Part shown: positions 56,367 through 64,000 of the stretch, in pieces
Numbering within the stretch: position 1 is the stretch's first letter
Layout of the letters: each line of letters starts with the position of its first letter
Assembly: GCF_009766065.1 (NCBI RefSeq)
Contig: NZ_LMUE01000009.1
Coordinates: forward strand, 66,812-130,811
Source of the DNA: Dyella sp. S184
Lineage (GTDB): Bacteria > Pseudomonadota > Gammaproteobacteria > Xanthomonadales > Rhodanobacteraceae
Length of the DNA: 64,000 nt
Direction of reading: 5' to 3'
Program-made: the position numbers and the translations under genes
Notes under the pieces: model-generated
What the model was told of the DNA's origin: nothing
What the model saw: the letters and a program-made list of their open reading frames with translations, nothing else
Databases searched by the model: none

Positions 56367-58034
56367 ATGCCTTTCTTTCCGCGCGTCCTGCTGCTGATCG
56401 CGCTGCTGGCGACGACGCCCGGTGTCCGGGGCGCCGACCTGCTGGTGCGCAACGTCAACGGCTACACGCTGGATCGCCACGGCCAGCTGCAACACTTCCA
56501 GGCGCTGCTGGTCGACCAAGGCAAGGTGGTAGCCACCGGCAACGTTGCTGAACTGGCGAAGCGCGCTGGTAACGCAAGGGTGGTCGATGGGCACGGCGAT
56601 ACCCTGCTCCCCGGACTGACCGACTCGCATGGCCATGTCATGCAGCTGGGTCGGATCCGCAATCAGATCGACCTCAGCCAGACCTCGTCATTGGCGCAGG
56701 CACTGGCCGCGGTGAAGGTCTATGCAAACGCGCAGCCGGATACCGCCTGGATTCGTGGTGGCGGCTGGAACCAGGAGTTGTGGAAGCTCGGCCGCTTTCC
56801 AACCGCACAGGAACTCGACACCGCCGTGGCGAATCGCCCGGTGTGGCTGGAGCGCATCGACGGCCATTCCGGCTGGGCCAATAGCGCGGCGATGAAGCGC
56901 GCTGGCATCACCAGGGAAACCAGGGATCCGCCCGGCGGCCGCATCGAACGCGATGCGGCAGGCAAGCCCACCGGCGTGTTTGTCGATGCGGCTGCCGCGT
57001 TGATCGACAGCAAGATTCCCCTGCCTACCGCCAGCGAGCAGGCCGCCGCACTGGATACCGCGCTGGCTGAATTGGCCCGGCTAGGCATCACCAGTGTCGA
57101 TGATCCCGGCATCGATCTGGCCACCTACCAGCTGTATCGCCAGTACGCCGACGCACACAAACTCACCGCGCGCATCTACGCGTTGATCCATAACACCGGC
57201 GCGGACTTCGACACCGTCAGCCAGCACGGGCCGCTGATCGGCTATGGCGGCGATTTTCTTACCGTGCGCGGGGTCAAGCTGTTTGCCGATGGCGCACTGG
57301 GCAGTCGTGGTGCCGCGATGCTGGCGCCCTACTCCGACGATCCCGCCAACAGCGGCACATTGTTCCAGACGCCAGCCGAACTGACCGCGATGATCGGCAA
57401 GGCATTGGGCAAGGGCTATCAGGTGGCGATCCACGCGATCGGCGATCGCGCCAACCGCGAGGTACTGGATGGCTTTGAAGCAGCCTACAAACAGCATGGC
57501 GGCGAGAACCTTCGCAACCGCGTCGAGCATGCGCAGATCGTCTCGCCGCAGGATTTCCCGCGCTTCGTGTCGCTGCACCTGATCGCCTCGATGCAGCCGG
57601 TACATGCCACCTCGGACATGAACATGGCCGAGGAGCGCATTGGCCGCCAGCGCATCCTCGGTGCCTACGCGTGGCAACGCTTCCTCAAGCAGGGCACGAT
57701 GATCGTGGGCGGCTCGGACTTTCCGTTCGATGCCGACAACCCGTTCGACGGCCTGCATGCCGCAGTCACCCGGCAGGATCACCATAACCTGCCCGCCGGC
57801 GGCTGGTACCCGGCTCAGGACATGACCCTGCTGCAGGCATTTCGAGCGTATACGCTCGATGCCGCGTGGGCCAGCTACCACGAGCAAAGCCTCGGCACGC
57901 TGGAGCCGGGCAAGTGGGCCGACTTCATCCTGATCGACCGCGACATCTTCAAGAATGCGCCGCAAGACCTTTGGAAAACCCGGGTATTGCAGACTTGGGT
58001 AGGCGGCAAACAAGTGTACGCCGCACACGATTGA
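56367..58034 (+). CDS. exported metal-dependent amidohydrolase (YtcJ-like)
   Basis: 555 residues with a signal peptide (MPFFPRVLLLIALLATTPGV to RGAD). Amidohydrolase-3 family: metal ligands in LPGLTDSHGHVMQLG (His-x-His), GVKLFADGALGSRGAAML, YQVAIHAIGDRANREVL, NRVEHAQIVSPQDF and GGSDFPFDADNPFDGLHAAV. Substrates of this family are diverse (amides, hydantoin-like, ureas), so none is assigned. It starts 140 bp after azoR and a terminator follows. Confidence 0.88.
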   Translation: MPFFPRVLLLIALLATTPGVRGADLLVRNVNGYTLDRHGQLQHFQALLVDQGKVVATGNVAELAKRAGNARVVDGHGDTLLPGLTDSHGHVMQLGRIRNQIDLSQTSSLAQALAAVKVYANAQPDTAWIRGGGWNQELWKLGRFPTAQELDTAVANRPVWLERIDGHSGWANSAAMKRAGITRETRDPPGGRIERDAAGKPTGVFVDAAAALIDSKIPLPTASEQAAALDTALAELARLGITSVDDPGIDLATYQLYRQYADAHKLTARIYALIHNTGADFDTVSQHGPLIGYGGDFLTVRGVKLFADGALGSRGAAMLAPYSDDPANSGTLFQTPAELTAMIGKALGKGYQVAIHAIGDRANREVLDGFEAAYKQHGGENLRNRVEHAQIVSPQDFPRFVSLHLIASMQPVHATSDMNMAEERIGRQRILGAYAWQRFLKQGTMIVGGSDFPFDADNPFDGLHAAVTRQDHHNLPAGGWYPAQDMTLLQAFRAYTLDAAWASYHEQSLGTLEPGKWADFILIDRDIFKNAPQDLWKTRVLQTWVGGKQVYAAHD

Positions 58035-58061
58035 TCGCGTCAGATCCTGTCCCGCACCACG

Positions 58062-58087
58062 AAAAGCCAGCCATTGCGCTGGCTTTT
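58062..58087 (+). terminator. rho-independent terminator of the amidohydrolase gene
   Basis: Stem AAAAGCCAGC/GCTGGCTTTT (58062-58071, 58078-58087), six-base loop, T run. Confidence 0.85.
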
Positions 58088-58151
58088 TCGTTGTTGGGCA
58101 ACGGTTTGCGCTTATAGGCCATCAGTCATGTTGCGAAATCGCACTTTTTTA

Positions 58152-58192
58152 TTGACAGCTCGAAACATGGTGTTATAGTTCACTACAACACC
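58152..58192 (+). promoter_or_regulatory. promoter and overlapping YtrA-type GntR operator
   Basis: TTGACA (58152-58157), 16-bp spacer, TATAGT (58174-58179). A 24-bp near-palindrome at 58169-58192 (arms GGTGTTATAGT and ACTACAACACC around TC) covers the -10. Short YtrA-type GntR regulators repress through such sites, and the GntR gene is in this operon, so autoregulation is expected. Confidence 0.75.
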
Positions 58193-58221
58193 GGCCAACG
58201 AGATCACTAAGGAGACACGTC

Positions 58222-58563
58222 ATGAAAGCAAACAACCTCATCGCCAGCGTCGCCGCCGTCCTGTTCACCACTGCAACTCTTGGCGCCCTGAATTACAACG
58301 TCGACAGCTACCAAGCGTCGAACACTGAAATCAACGGCAGCAAGGTCATCAATCTGGCGCCGGTCAATGTCTACCCCAGCGCTGCCGAACGGCGCGCCGC
58401 CGCCCTGCTTGCCGACGTGGGGATGGCCGGCATCGCCACGATTCCCGCCTTCGGTCACCTGGGCGGAGCCAGCGGTGCAGAGCAGTTCAGCCTGATCGGA
58501 TCGCAATTGGCCATGCCCTACTATTCGTTTGGCAACAAGTTCGGTCGCATCAGCAAGGAATAA
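58222..58563 (+). CDS. small exported protein, first gene of the GntR/ABC operon
   Basis: 113 residues. N-terminal signal-like segment MKANNLIASVAAVLFTTATL, then NYNVDSYQASNTEINGSKVI, LAPVNVYPSAAERRAAALLA and a hydrophobic/glycine-rich C-terminal half (GIATIPAFGHLGGASGAEQF). No family recognised. A strong ribosome site (AAGGAGA) precedes it, and it ends 3 bp before the GntR gene. As the first and best-translated gene behind a regulated promoter, it may be the induced effector rather than a passenger. Confidence 0.75.
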   Translation: MKANNLIASVAAVLFTTATLGALNYNVDSYQASNTEINGSKVINLAPVNVYPSAAERRAAALLADVGMAGIATIPAFGHLGGASGAEQFSLIGSQLAMPYYSFGNKFGRISKE

Positions 58564-58566
58564 AAC

Positions 58567-58941
58567 ATGACCATTACCTGGAACGACAGCGTCCCGATCT
58601 ATCGTCAACTGCAGCAACGTGTGGTGGCGATGATCCTGGACGGCGCCTTGAACGAGGGCGACCCGCTGCCGTCGGTACGTCAAGTGGCAGCGGATTACCA
58701 GATCAACCCGCTGACCGTATCGAAGGCGTATCAGGAACTGGTCGACGAACAACTGGTTGAAAAAAGGAGGGGATTAGGCATGTTCGTCATCGAAGGCGCC
58801 CGTGAGGCGCTGCTGAAATCCGAACGCGAGCGGTTCCTGCGCGAAGAATGGCCAATGTTGTTTGCCCGGCTGCAACGACTGGGACTGGATCTCAAGACGT
58901 TGCTGCGCGAGGCCGAGTCCGCCAAGGGAGAACAATCATGA
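58567..58941 (+). CDS. YtrA-subfamily GntR regulator
   Basis: 124 residues: an N-terminal winged HTH (VPIYRQLQQRVVAMILDGAL, GDPLPSVRQVAADYQINPLT, VSKAYQELVDEQLVEKRRGL) and a short C-terminal dimerisation helix pair, the YtrA layout. It probably represses its own operon through the site at 58169-58192 and controls the ABC transporter. Its stop overlaps the start of the ATPase gene (ATGA). Confidence 0.92.
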   Translation: MTITWNDSVPIYRQLQQRVVAMILDGALNEGDPLPSVRQVAADYQINPLTVSKAYQELVDEQLVEKRRGLGMFVIEGAREALLKSERERFLREEWPMLFARLQRLGLDLKTLLREAESAKGEQS

Positions 58942-59795
58942 GCGCGGTGATCACGGCCAGCGGCCTGAGCAAGCGTTACAAGTCGTCGCTGGCGCTGGAC
59001 AACATCAGCTTCCAGATCGCGCCCGGCCGCATCGTCGGCCTGATCGGCCCGAATGGCGCCGGCAAGACCACTGCACTGAAGGCGATCCTTGGCCTTACCG
59101 ACTTCACCGGCGAGCTGAATGTGCTCGGCTTCGACCCACGCAAGCAGCGTGACCGGCTGATGGGTGAAGTCTGCTTCATCGCCGACGTCGCGGTGCTGCC
59201 GCGCTGGATCCGCGTAAGTGAGGTGGTCGACTTTGTCGCCAACGTGCACCCACGCTTCGATCGCAAGAAGTGCGAGGCATTCCTGGCCCGTACCAAGCTG
59301 CAACCTGGCCAGCGCGTGCGGCAGATGTCCAAGGGCATGATCGTGCAGTTGCACCTGGCACTGGTGATGGCGATCGACGCCAAGTTGCTGATCCTGGACG
59401 AACCGACGCTGGGTCTGGACATCCTCTATCGCAAGCAGTTCTACCAGAACCTGCTGGAAGACTACTTCGACGAGAACAAGACAATCATCGTGACGACGCA
59501 CCAGGTGGAGGAAGTCGAACACATCCTCACCGACCTGATGTTCATCCGCGACGGCAAGATCGTGCTGGATGCGGACATGGACGCAGTTGGCGAACGCTTT
59601 ATCGAAGTCATGGTGAACGGCGACAAGGCCGACGCCGCCCGCCAGTTGAAACCACTGGACGAGCGCCAGGTCTTCGGCAAGAGCATTTTTCTGTTTGACG
59701 GCGTGAATCGCTCGGTGCTGGAACAGCTGGGCGAAACCCGCCGGCCATCCATCAGCGACCTGTTCGTCGCCACCATGAAGGGAACCTACGCATGA
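58938..59795 (+). CDS. ABC transporter ATP-binding protein
   Basis: 285 residues. Walker A GLIGPNGAGKTTALKAI, a divergent signature MSKGMIVQLHLALVM, Walker B LLILDEPTLGLDILY and H-loop VTTHQVEEVEHIL. The ABC-2-export-like C-terminal half is typical of YtrB-type ATPases. Start at 58938 in the ATGA overlap with the GntR gene; the earlier frame start at 58848 lies inside it. It works with the permease that follows. Confidence 0.93.
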   Translation: MSAVITASGLSKRYKSSLALDNISFQIAPGRIVGLIGPNGAGKTTALKAILGLTDFTGELNVLGFDPRKQRDRLMGEVCFIADVAVLPRWIRVSEVVDFVANVHPRFDRKKCEAFLARTKLQPGQRVRQMSKGMIVQLHLALVMAIDAKLLILDEPTLGLDILYRKQFYQNLLEDYFDENKTIIVTTHQVEEVEHILTDLMFIRDGKIVLDADMDAVGERFIEVMVNGDKADAARQLKPLDERQVFGKSIFLFDGVNRSVLEQLGETRRPSISDLFVATMKGTYA

Positions 59796-60760
59796 AAACC
59801 TTCTATTGGCTCGTGAAGCGCGAGTTCTGGGAACACCGGGGTGGCTTCTTCTGGGCGCCGGTCATCACTGGCGGCGTATTCCTGCTGCTGAACATCATGG
59901 GCATCATCACCGCCGAGGTGCTGGGTGCCAGCCATGGGATCCATTTCGGAGCCAGCAGTGGTTTGCATAGCGTCATGACCGACATGGATGCGGGTGACAT
60001 GAGCAATGTCGGGTTCGCCCTCGATCTCGCGATGTACTCGGCGATGGGACTTCTTGCCGTGGTGCTCGGCTTCGTAGTGTTCTTCTATTGCCTCGGCGCG
60101 CTGTATGACGACCGCCGCGATCGCAGCATCCTGTTCTGGAAATCGCTGCCAATCTCCGATGCCAGCACCGTGTTGTCCAAGATCGTCAGTGCCACCGTAC
60201 TTGCTCCGGTTATCGCCGTCATCGTGGGTATCGTCGTCGGCATGCTGCAGCTGTTGATACTCGCGATCACACTGTCCTTCCATGGCTTGAATGTGTGGCA
60301 TTTGCTTCTCATGGCCCACCCCTTCCGCATCATGGTCAACCTGATCGGCTATATCCCGCTGTACGTGCTCTGGGCTCTTCCTTCGATTGGCTGGCTGCTG
60401 CTCTGCTCGGCATGGGCACGCAACAAGCCGTTCCTCTGGGCAGTAGCGTTGCCGGTGGCCACCGGTCTGGTGATCAGCTGGTTTGGCCTGATGGGACTGT
60501 TCAATCTGCCAGCCACCTGGTTCTGGAAGAACGTCGTACAGCGCGGCTTGTTCAGCACATTCCCCGGCACAGGCAGCCTGTTCGGCACTAACGGAGACTC
60601 TATCGCACACAGCGTCGCCGGCAATCCAAGCATGGACTTCATGGATCTCACGAATACCTACCATTTGCTGGCTTCGCCGAACCTGTGGATTGGCGTGGTG
60701 ATCGGCTCAGGACTGCTGGCCGGTGCCATCTGGTTCCGCCGCTGGCGCGACGACAGCTGA
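59792..60760 (+). CDS. ABC-2 type membrane permease
   Basis: 322 residues with six to seven membrane segments (FFWAPVITGGVFLLLNIMGI, MGLLAVVLGFVVFFYCLGAL, VLAPVIAVIVGIVVGMLQLL, IGYIPLYVLWALPSIGWLLL, VALPVATGLVISWFGLMGLF, VVIGSGLLAGAIWF). Start overlaps the ATPase stop (ATGA). In YtrA-type operons this pair forms an exporter linked to cell-envelope stress; substrate unknown. Confidence 0.9.
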   Translation: MKTFYWLVKREFWEHRGGFFWAPVITGGVFLLLNIMGIITAEVLGASHGIHFGASSGLHSVMTDMDAGDMSNVGFALDLAMYSAMGLLAVVLGFVVFFYCLGALYDDRRDRSILFWKSLPISDASTVLSKIVSATVLAPVIAVIVGIVVGMLQLLILAITLSFHGLNVWHLLLMAHPFRIMVNLIGYIPLYVLWALPSIGWLLLCSAWARNKPFLWAVALPVATGLVISWFGLMGLFNLPATWFWKNVVQRGLFSTFPGTGSLFGTNGDSIAHSVAGNPSMDFMDLTNTYHLLASPNLWIGVVIGSGLLAGAIWFRRWRDDS

Positions 60761-60792
60761 CATCCGACCGAACTTCAACGGGGAGAACATCG

Positions 60793-61503
60793 ATGAAAAC
60801 CAACGCGATCACCATCGGCATCCTTGCATCGGCTCTGCTGCTGCCGCTGACCGCCTGCAGCCAATCAGGCCAGGGCAACAACCCATCAGGCGCCGCCAGC
60901 GACACGACTCAGGCAGCGAAGGAAGTCCAGGAGCAGACCTCTTCGTCGATGATTGCCGACGAGGTCCGCAAGGGAATCGAGCAGGCCAAACGGGAGCTGG
61001 TCACCAAGGACATCAGCGTGAGTGACGTCCACGTCGGCAACGGCTCGCATCACCACGACGATACCCGTGTCAAGGCGGTAATCACCCCGCAAGGCGAGCT
61101 GGTGATCGCCGGCAAGCCGGTGCAGGCCACGCCGGAACAGCACACCATGCTGGTGGATTACCGCCAGCAGATCATCGGCATCGCCGAGGCTGGCATGGAC
61201 ATCGGCGCCAGCGGCGCGGACATCGGCGTCACCGCGGCCAAGCAGGCGATCTGGGGTGCGCTCAGCGGCAAGAGCGACAAGGAGATCGAAGCGAGCATCA
61301 AGCCACAAACCGACAAGATCGAGGCCGCCGCTGCAAAGCTGTGCCAGCGACTGCCTGACCTGTTGTCCACGCAGCAGAAACTGGCGGCAGCGATGCCCGA
61401 GTTCAGGCCCTACGCAACCATGCAGCAAAAGGACGTCGATGATTGCGGCAAGGACATGGCTGACAAGAACGGCAAGAAAGGCTTCGCCGTGTTCTCGGAT
61501 TGA
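60793..61503 (+). CDS. DUF2884-like putative lipoprotein
   Basis: 236 residues. Signal MKTNAITIGILASALLLPLT ending LTAC, a lipobox Cys22. A Gln/Ser/Thr linker, then a region with HHHDDTRVKAVITPQGELVI, IAGKPVQATPEQHTMLVDYR and a helical C-terminal half with two Cys (KLCQRLPDLL, DVDDCGKD). The pattern fits DUF2884/YggN proteins, function unknown. It lies 32 bp after the permease with a good ribosome site, so it may be part of the GntR/ABC operon. Confidence 0.8.
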   Translation: MKTNAITIGILASALLLPLTACSQSGQGNNPSGAASDTTQAAKEVQEQTSSSMIADEVRKGIEQAKRELVTKDISVSDVHVGNGSHHHDDTRVKAVITPQGELVIAGKPVQATPEQHTMLVDYRQQIIGIAEAGMDIGASGADIGVTAAKQAIWGALSGKSDKEIEASIKPQTDKIEAAAAKLCQRLPDLLSTQQKLAAAMPEFRPYATMQQKDVDDCGKDMADKNGKKGFAVFSD

Positions 61504-61512
61504 TCCAGGCAA

Positions 61513-61548
61513 CCACGGCCCTCATGCACGATGCAATGAGGGCCGTGG
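61513..61548. terminator. bidirectional hairpin between DUF2884 gene and fumC
   Basis: 13-bp arms CCACGGCCCTCAT (61513-61525) and its complement (61536-61548) around a 10-base loop, between convergent stops. No long T tract. Confidence 0.65.
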
Positions 61549-61554
61549 GCGCAT

Positions 61555-62949
61555 TCAACCGCCACCACCCCCACCGTGGATACCGCCCTTGGTCAGGGTC
61601 AGCGGATCAAGCAGCTTCTTCAACTCGTCCTTCGACAGTCCGGTGGTTTCCAGCGCCACGTCCATGATCGGCCGATGCTCCTTGTACGCCTGCTTGGCGG
61701 TGGCCGCGCCCTTCTCGTAACCGATCACCGGGTTCAGCGCGGTGACCAGGATCGGGTTCATCGCCAGCGCCTGATTGACCCGCGCGGTATTGACCTTGAA
61801 ACCGGCGATCGACTTGTCGGCCAGCAGCACGCTGACGTTGCTCAGGATCCCGATCGACTGCAGCAGGTTGTGCGCGATCAGCGGCAGCATCACGTTGAGT
61901 TGGAAGTTGCCGGACTGACCAGCAATCGTGATGCTGGCATCGTTGCCGATCACCTGCGCTGCCACCATCGCGGTGGCCTCCGGAATCACCGGGTTGACCT
62001 TGCCCGGCATGATCGACGAACCCGGCTGCAACGCCGGCAGTTCAATCTCGCCCAAGCCGGCCAGCGGGCCTGAATTCATCCAGCGCAAGTCGTTGGCGAT
62101 CTTCATCAGCGCCACCGCCAGCGTCTTCAACTGACCGGACAGTTCTACCGCCGCGTCCTGCGAGGCCATGCCCTCGAAATAGTTTTCCGCCGACTCGAAC
62201 TTCACACCCGTCAGTTTCTTAAGCTGCACTGCCACTGCCGAACCGAATTTCGGATCGGCGTTGATGCCGGTGCCCACGGCAGTGCCACCCTGCGGCAACC
62301 GGCGCATGCGCTTCAAGGCATCCTCGATGCGCTCGATCGCCGAACCGATCTGCGCCGACCAGCCGGACAACTCCTGGCCGAAGGTGATCGGCATCGCGTC
62401 CATCAGATGCGTGCGGCCGGTCTTCGGTATATTCCGCAGCTCGCGAGCGCGCTTGTCGATGGTCTTCTGCAGATGCTTGAGCGCCGGCAGCAATTGTTCG
62501 CTGGTGGTAAGCGTGGCGCTGACGTGGATCACGGTGGGGATGACGTCGTTCGAACTCTGCCCGTAATTGACGTGATCGTTCGGATGCACCTTGGTACCGC
62601 CCTTCACCGCCAGATGCGCGATCACCTCATTCGCATTCATATTGGTGCTGGTACCCGAGCCGGTCTGGAAGATGTCGATCGGGAACTGTGCGTCGTACTG
62701 GCCATCCGCCACCGCCAGCGCCGCCTTGCGGATCGCCGCGGCCTGATTCTTCTTGAGATAGCCCATCGACAGGTTAACCTCGGCCGCCGCCGCCTTGATC
62801 AAGCCCAACGCACGGATGAACGGGCGCGGCAGGTGCAGGCCGGAAATCGGGAAATTGTCGATCGCGCGCTGGGTCTGGGCGCCATATAGCGCGTCTGCCG
62901 GCACCTTCAGCTCACCCATACTGTCGTGTTCGATGCGAAAACCGCTCAT
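61555..62949 (-). CDS. fumC: class II fumarate hydratase
   Basis: 464 residues. It converts fumarate to malate without a metal cluster. Start MSGFRIEHDSMGELKVPADA at 62949; the frame to 63057 is not conserved. Motifs are YGAQTQRAIDNFPIS, FQTGSGTSTNMNANEVIAHL, GRTHLMDAMPITFGQELSGW and the signature GSSIMPGKVNPVIPEA. An unusual detail is the C-terminal tail GGIHGGGGGG. Divergent from purB, 100 bp apart. Confidence 0.95.
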   Translation of the reverse strand: MSGFRIEHDSMGELKVPADALYGAQTQRAIDNFPISGLHLPRPFIRALGLIKAAAAEVNLSMGYLKKNQAAAIRKAALAVADGQYDAQFPIDIFQTGSGTSTNMNANEVIAHLAVKGGTKVHPNDHVNYGQSSNDVIPTVIHVSATLTTSEQLLPALKHLQKTIDKRARELRNIPKTGRTHLMDAMPITFGQELSGWSAQIGSAIERIEDALKRMRRLPQGGTAVGTGINADPKFGSAVAVQLKKLTGVKFESAENYFEGMASQDAAVELSGQLKTLAVALMKIANDLRWMNSGPLAGLGEIELPALQPGSSIMPGKVNPVIPEATAMVAAQVIGNDASITIAGQSGNFQLNVMLPLIAHNLLQSIGILSNVSVLLADKSIAGFKVNTARVNQALAMNPILVTALNPVIGYEKGAATAKQAYKEHRPIMDVALETTGLSKDELKKLLDPLTLTKGGIHGGGGGG

Positions 62950-62986
62950 GGCCGGATCCTGGCTGGGAAATACCGGCTGACTATAA

Positions 62987-64000
<1,014 letters not shown>

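Overview
The window is GC-rich chromosomal DNA, densely coded on both strands. Gene content (AcnD/PrpF-type 2-methylcitrate cycle, CrbS/CrbR-like two-component pair, TypA, ScpAB-RluB, OmpA, kbl) fits a gammaproteobacterium of the Lysobacterales (Xanthomonadales), most likely Rhodanobacteraceae. That placement is inferred from gene content and codon style, not from a marker-gene search. No rRNA, tRNA, IS element or CRISPR array was seen.

Layout. 1-5.1 kb: the 3' part of a DUF748 envelope gene, kbl, and an rRNA pseudouridine synthase. 5.2-6.4 kb: an OmpA-family porin. 6.8-12.3 kb: acnD-prpF-prpD. 13-14.5 kb: a TerC-family membrane protein behind a yybP-ykoY (Mn2+) riboswitch, then a glutathione S-transferase. 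14.5-18.8 kb: a four-to-five-gene export locus with a C39 peptidase, a coiled-coil plus beta-barrel outer-membrane protein and three small secreted proteins. It resembles the Pseudomonas Fap functional-amyloid system in architecture only. 19.3-24 kb: prpC, prpB, mdh and an aspartate aminotransferase. 24.2-25.7 kb: small stress proteins and a cyclophilin.

25.8-38.1 kb is a coherent polyhydroxybutyrate (PHB) utilisation region. It holds a 3-hydroxybutyrate-oligomer hydrolase, a LuxR-type response regulator, two short PHB depolymerases, an SSS-domain hybrid histidine kinase, a TonB-dependent receptor and a GntP permease. With the 2-methylcitrate cycle, two aconitases, fumarase, malate dehydrogenase and FadD elsewhere in the window, it suggests growth on short-chain (hydroxy)acids feeding the TCA cycle.

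38.2-51.6 kb is mostly housekeeping: typA, a LysR regulator divergent from acnA, fadD, a PilZ protein, scpA-scpB-rluB and an ArsC-like reductase. 51.7-64 kb: an orphan CsgG-like protein, an overlapping omega-amidase/methionine aminotransferase pair, a LysR/azoreductase divergon, an amidohydrolase, a YtrA-type GntR/ABC operon with a visible operator, a DUF2884 protein, fumC and the start of purB.

The most interesting candidate for an undescribed system is the 14.5-18.8 kb locus. Two of its Sec-exported proteins carry an internal double-glycine motif of the kind C39 peptidases cut, and all three share a C-terminal G-x-x-T-[VI]-x-Q-N motif. The locus sits between the two halves of the 2-methylcitrate pathway.
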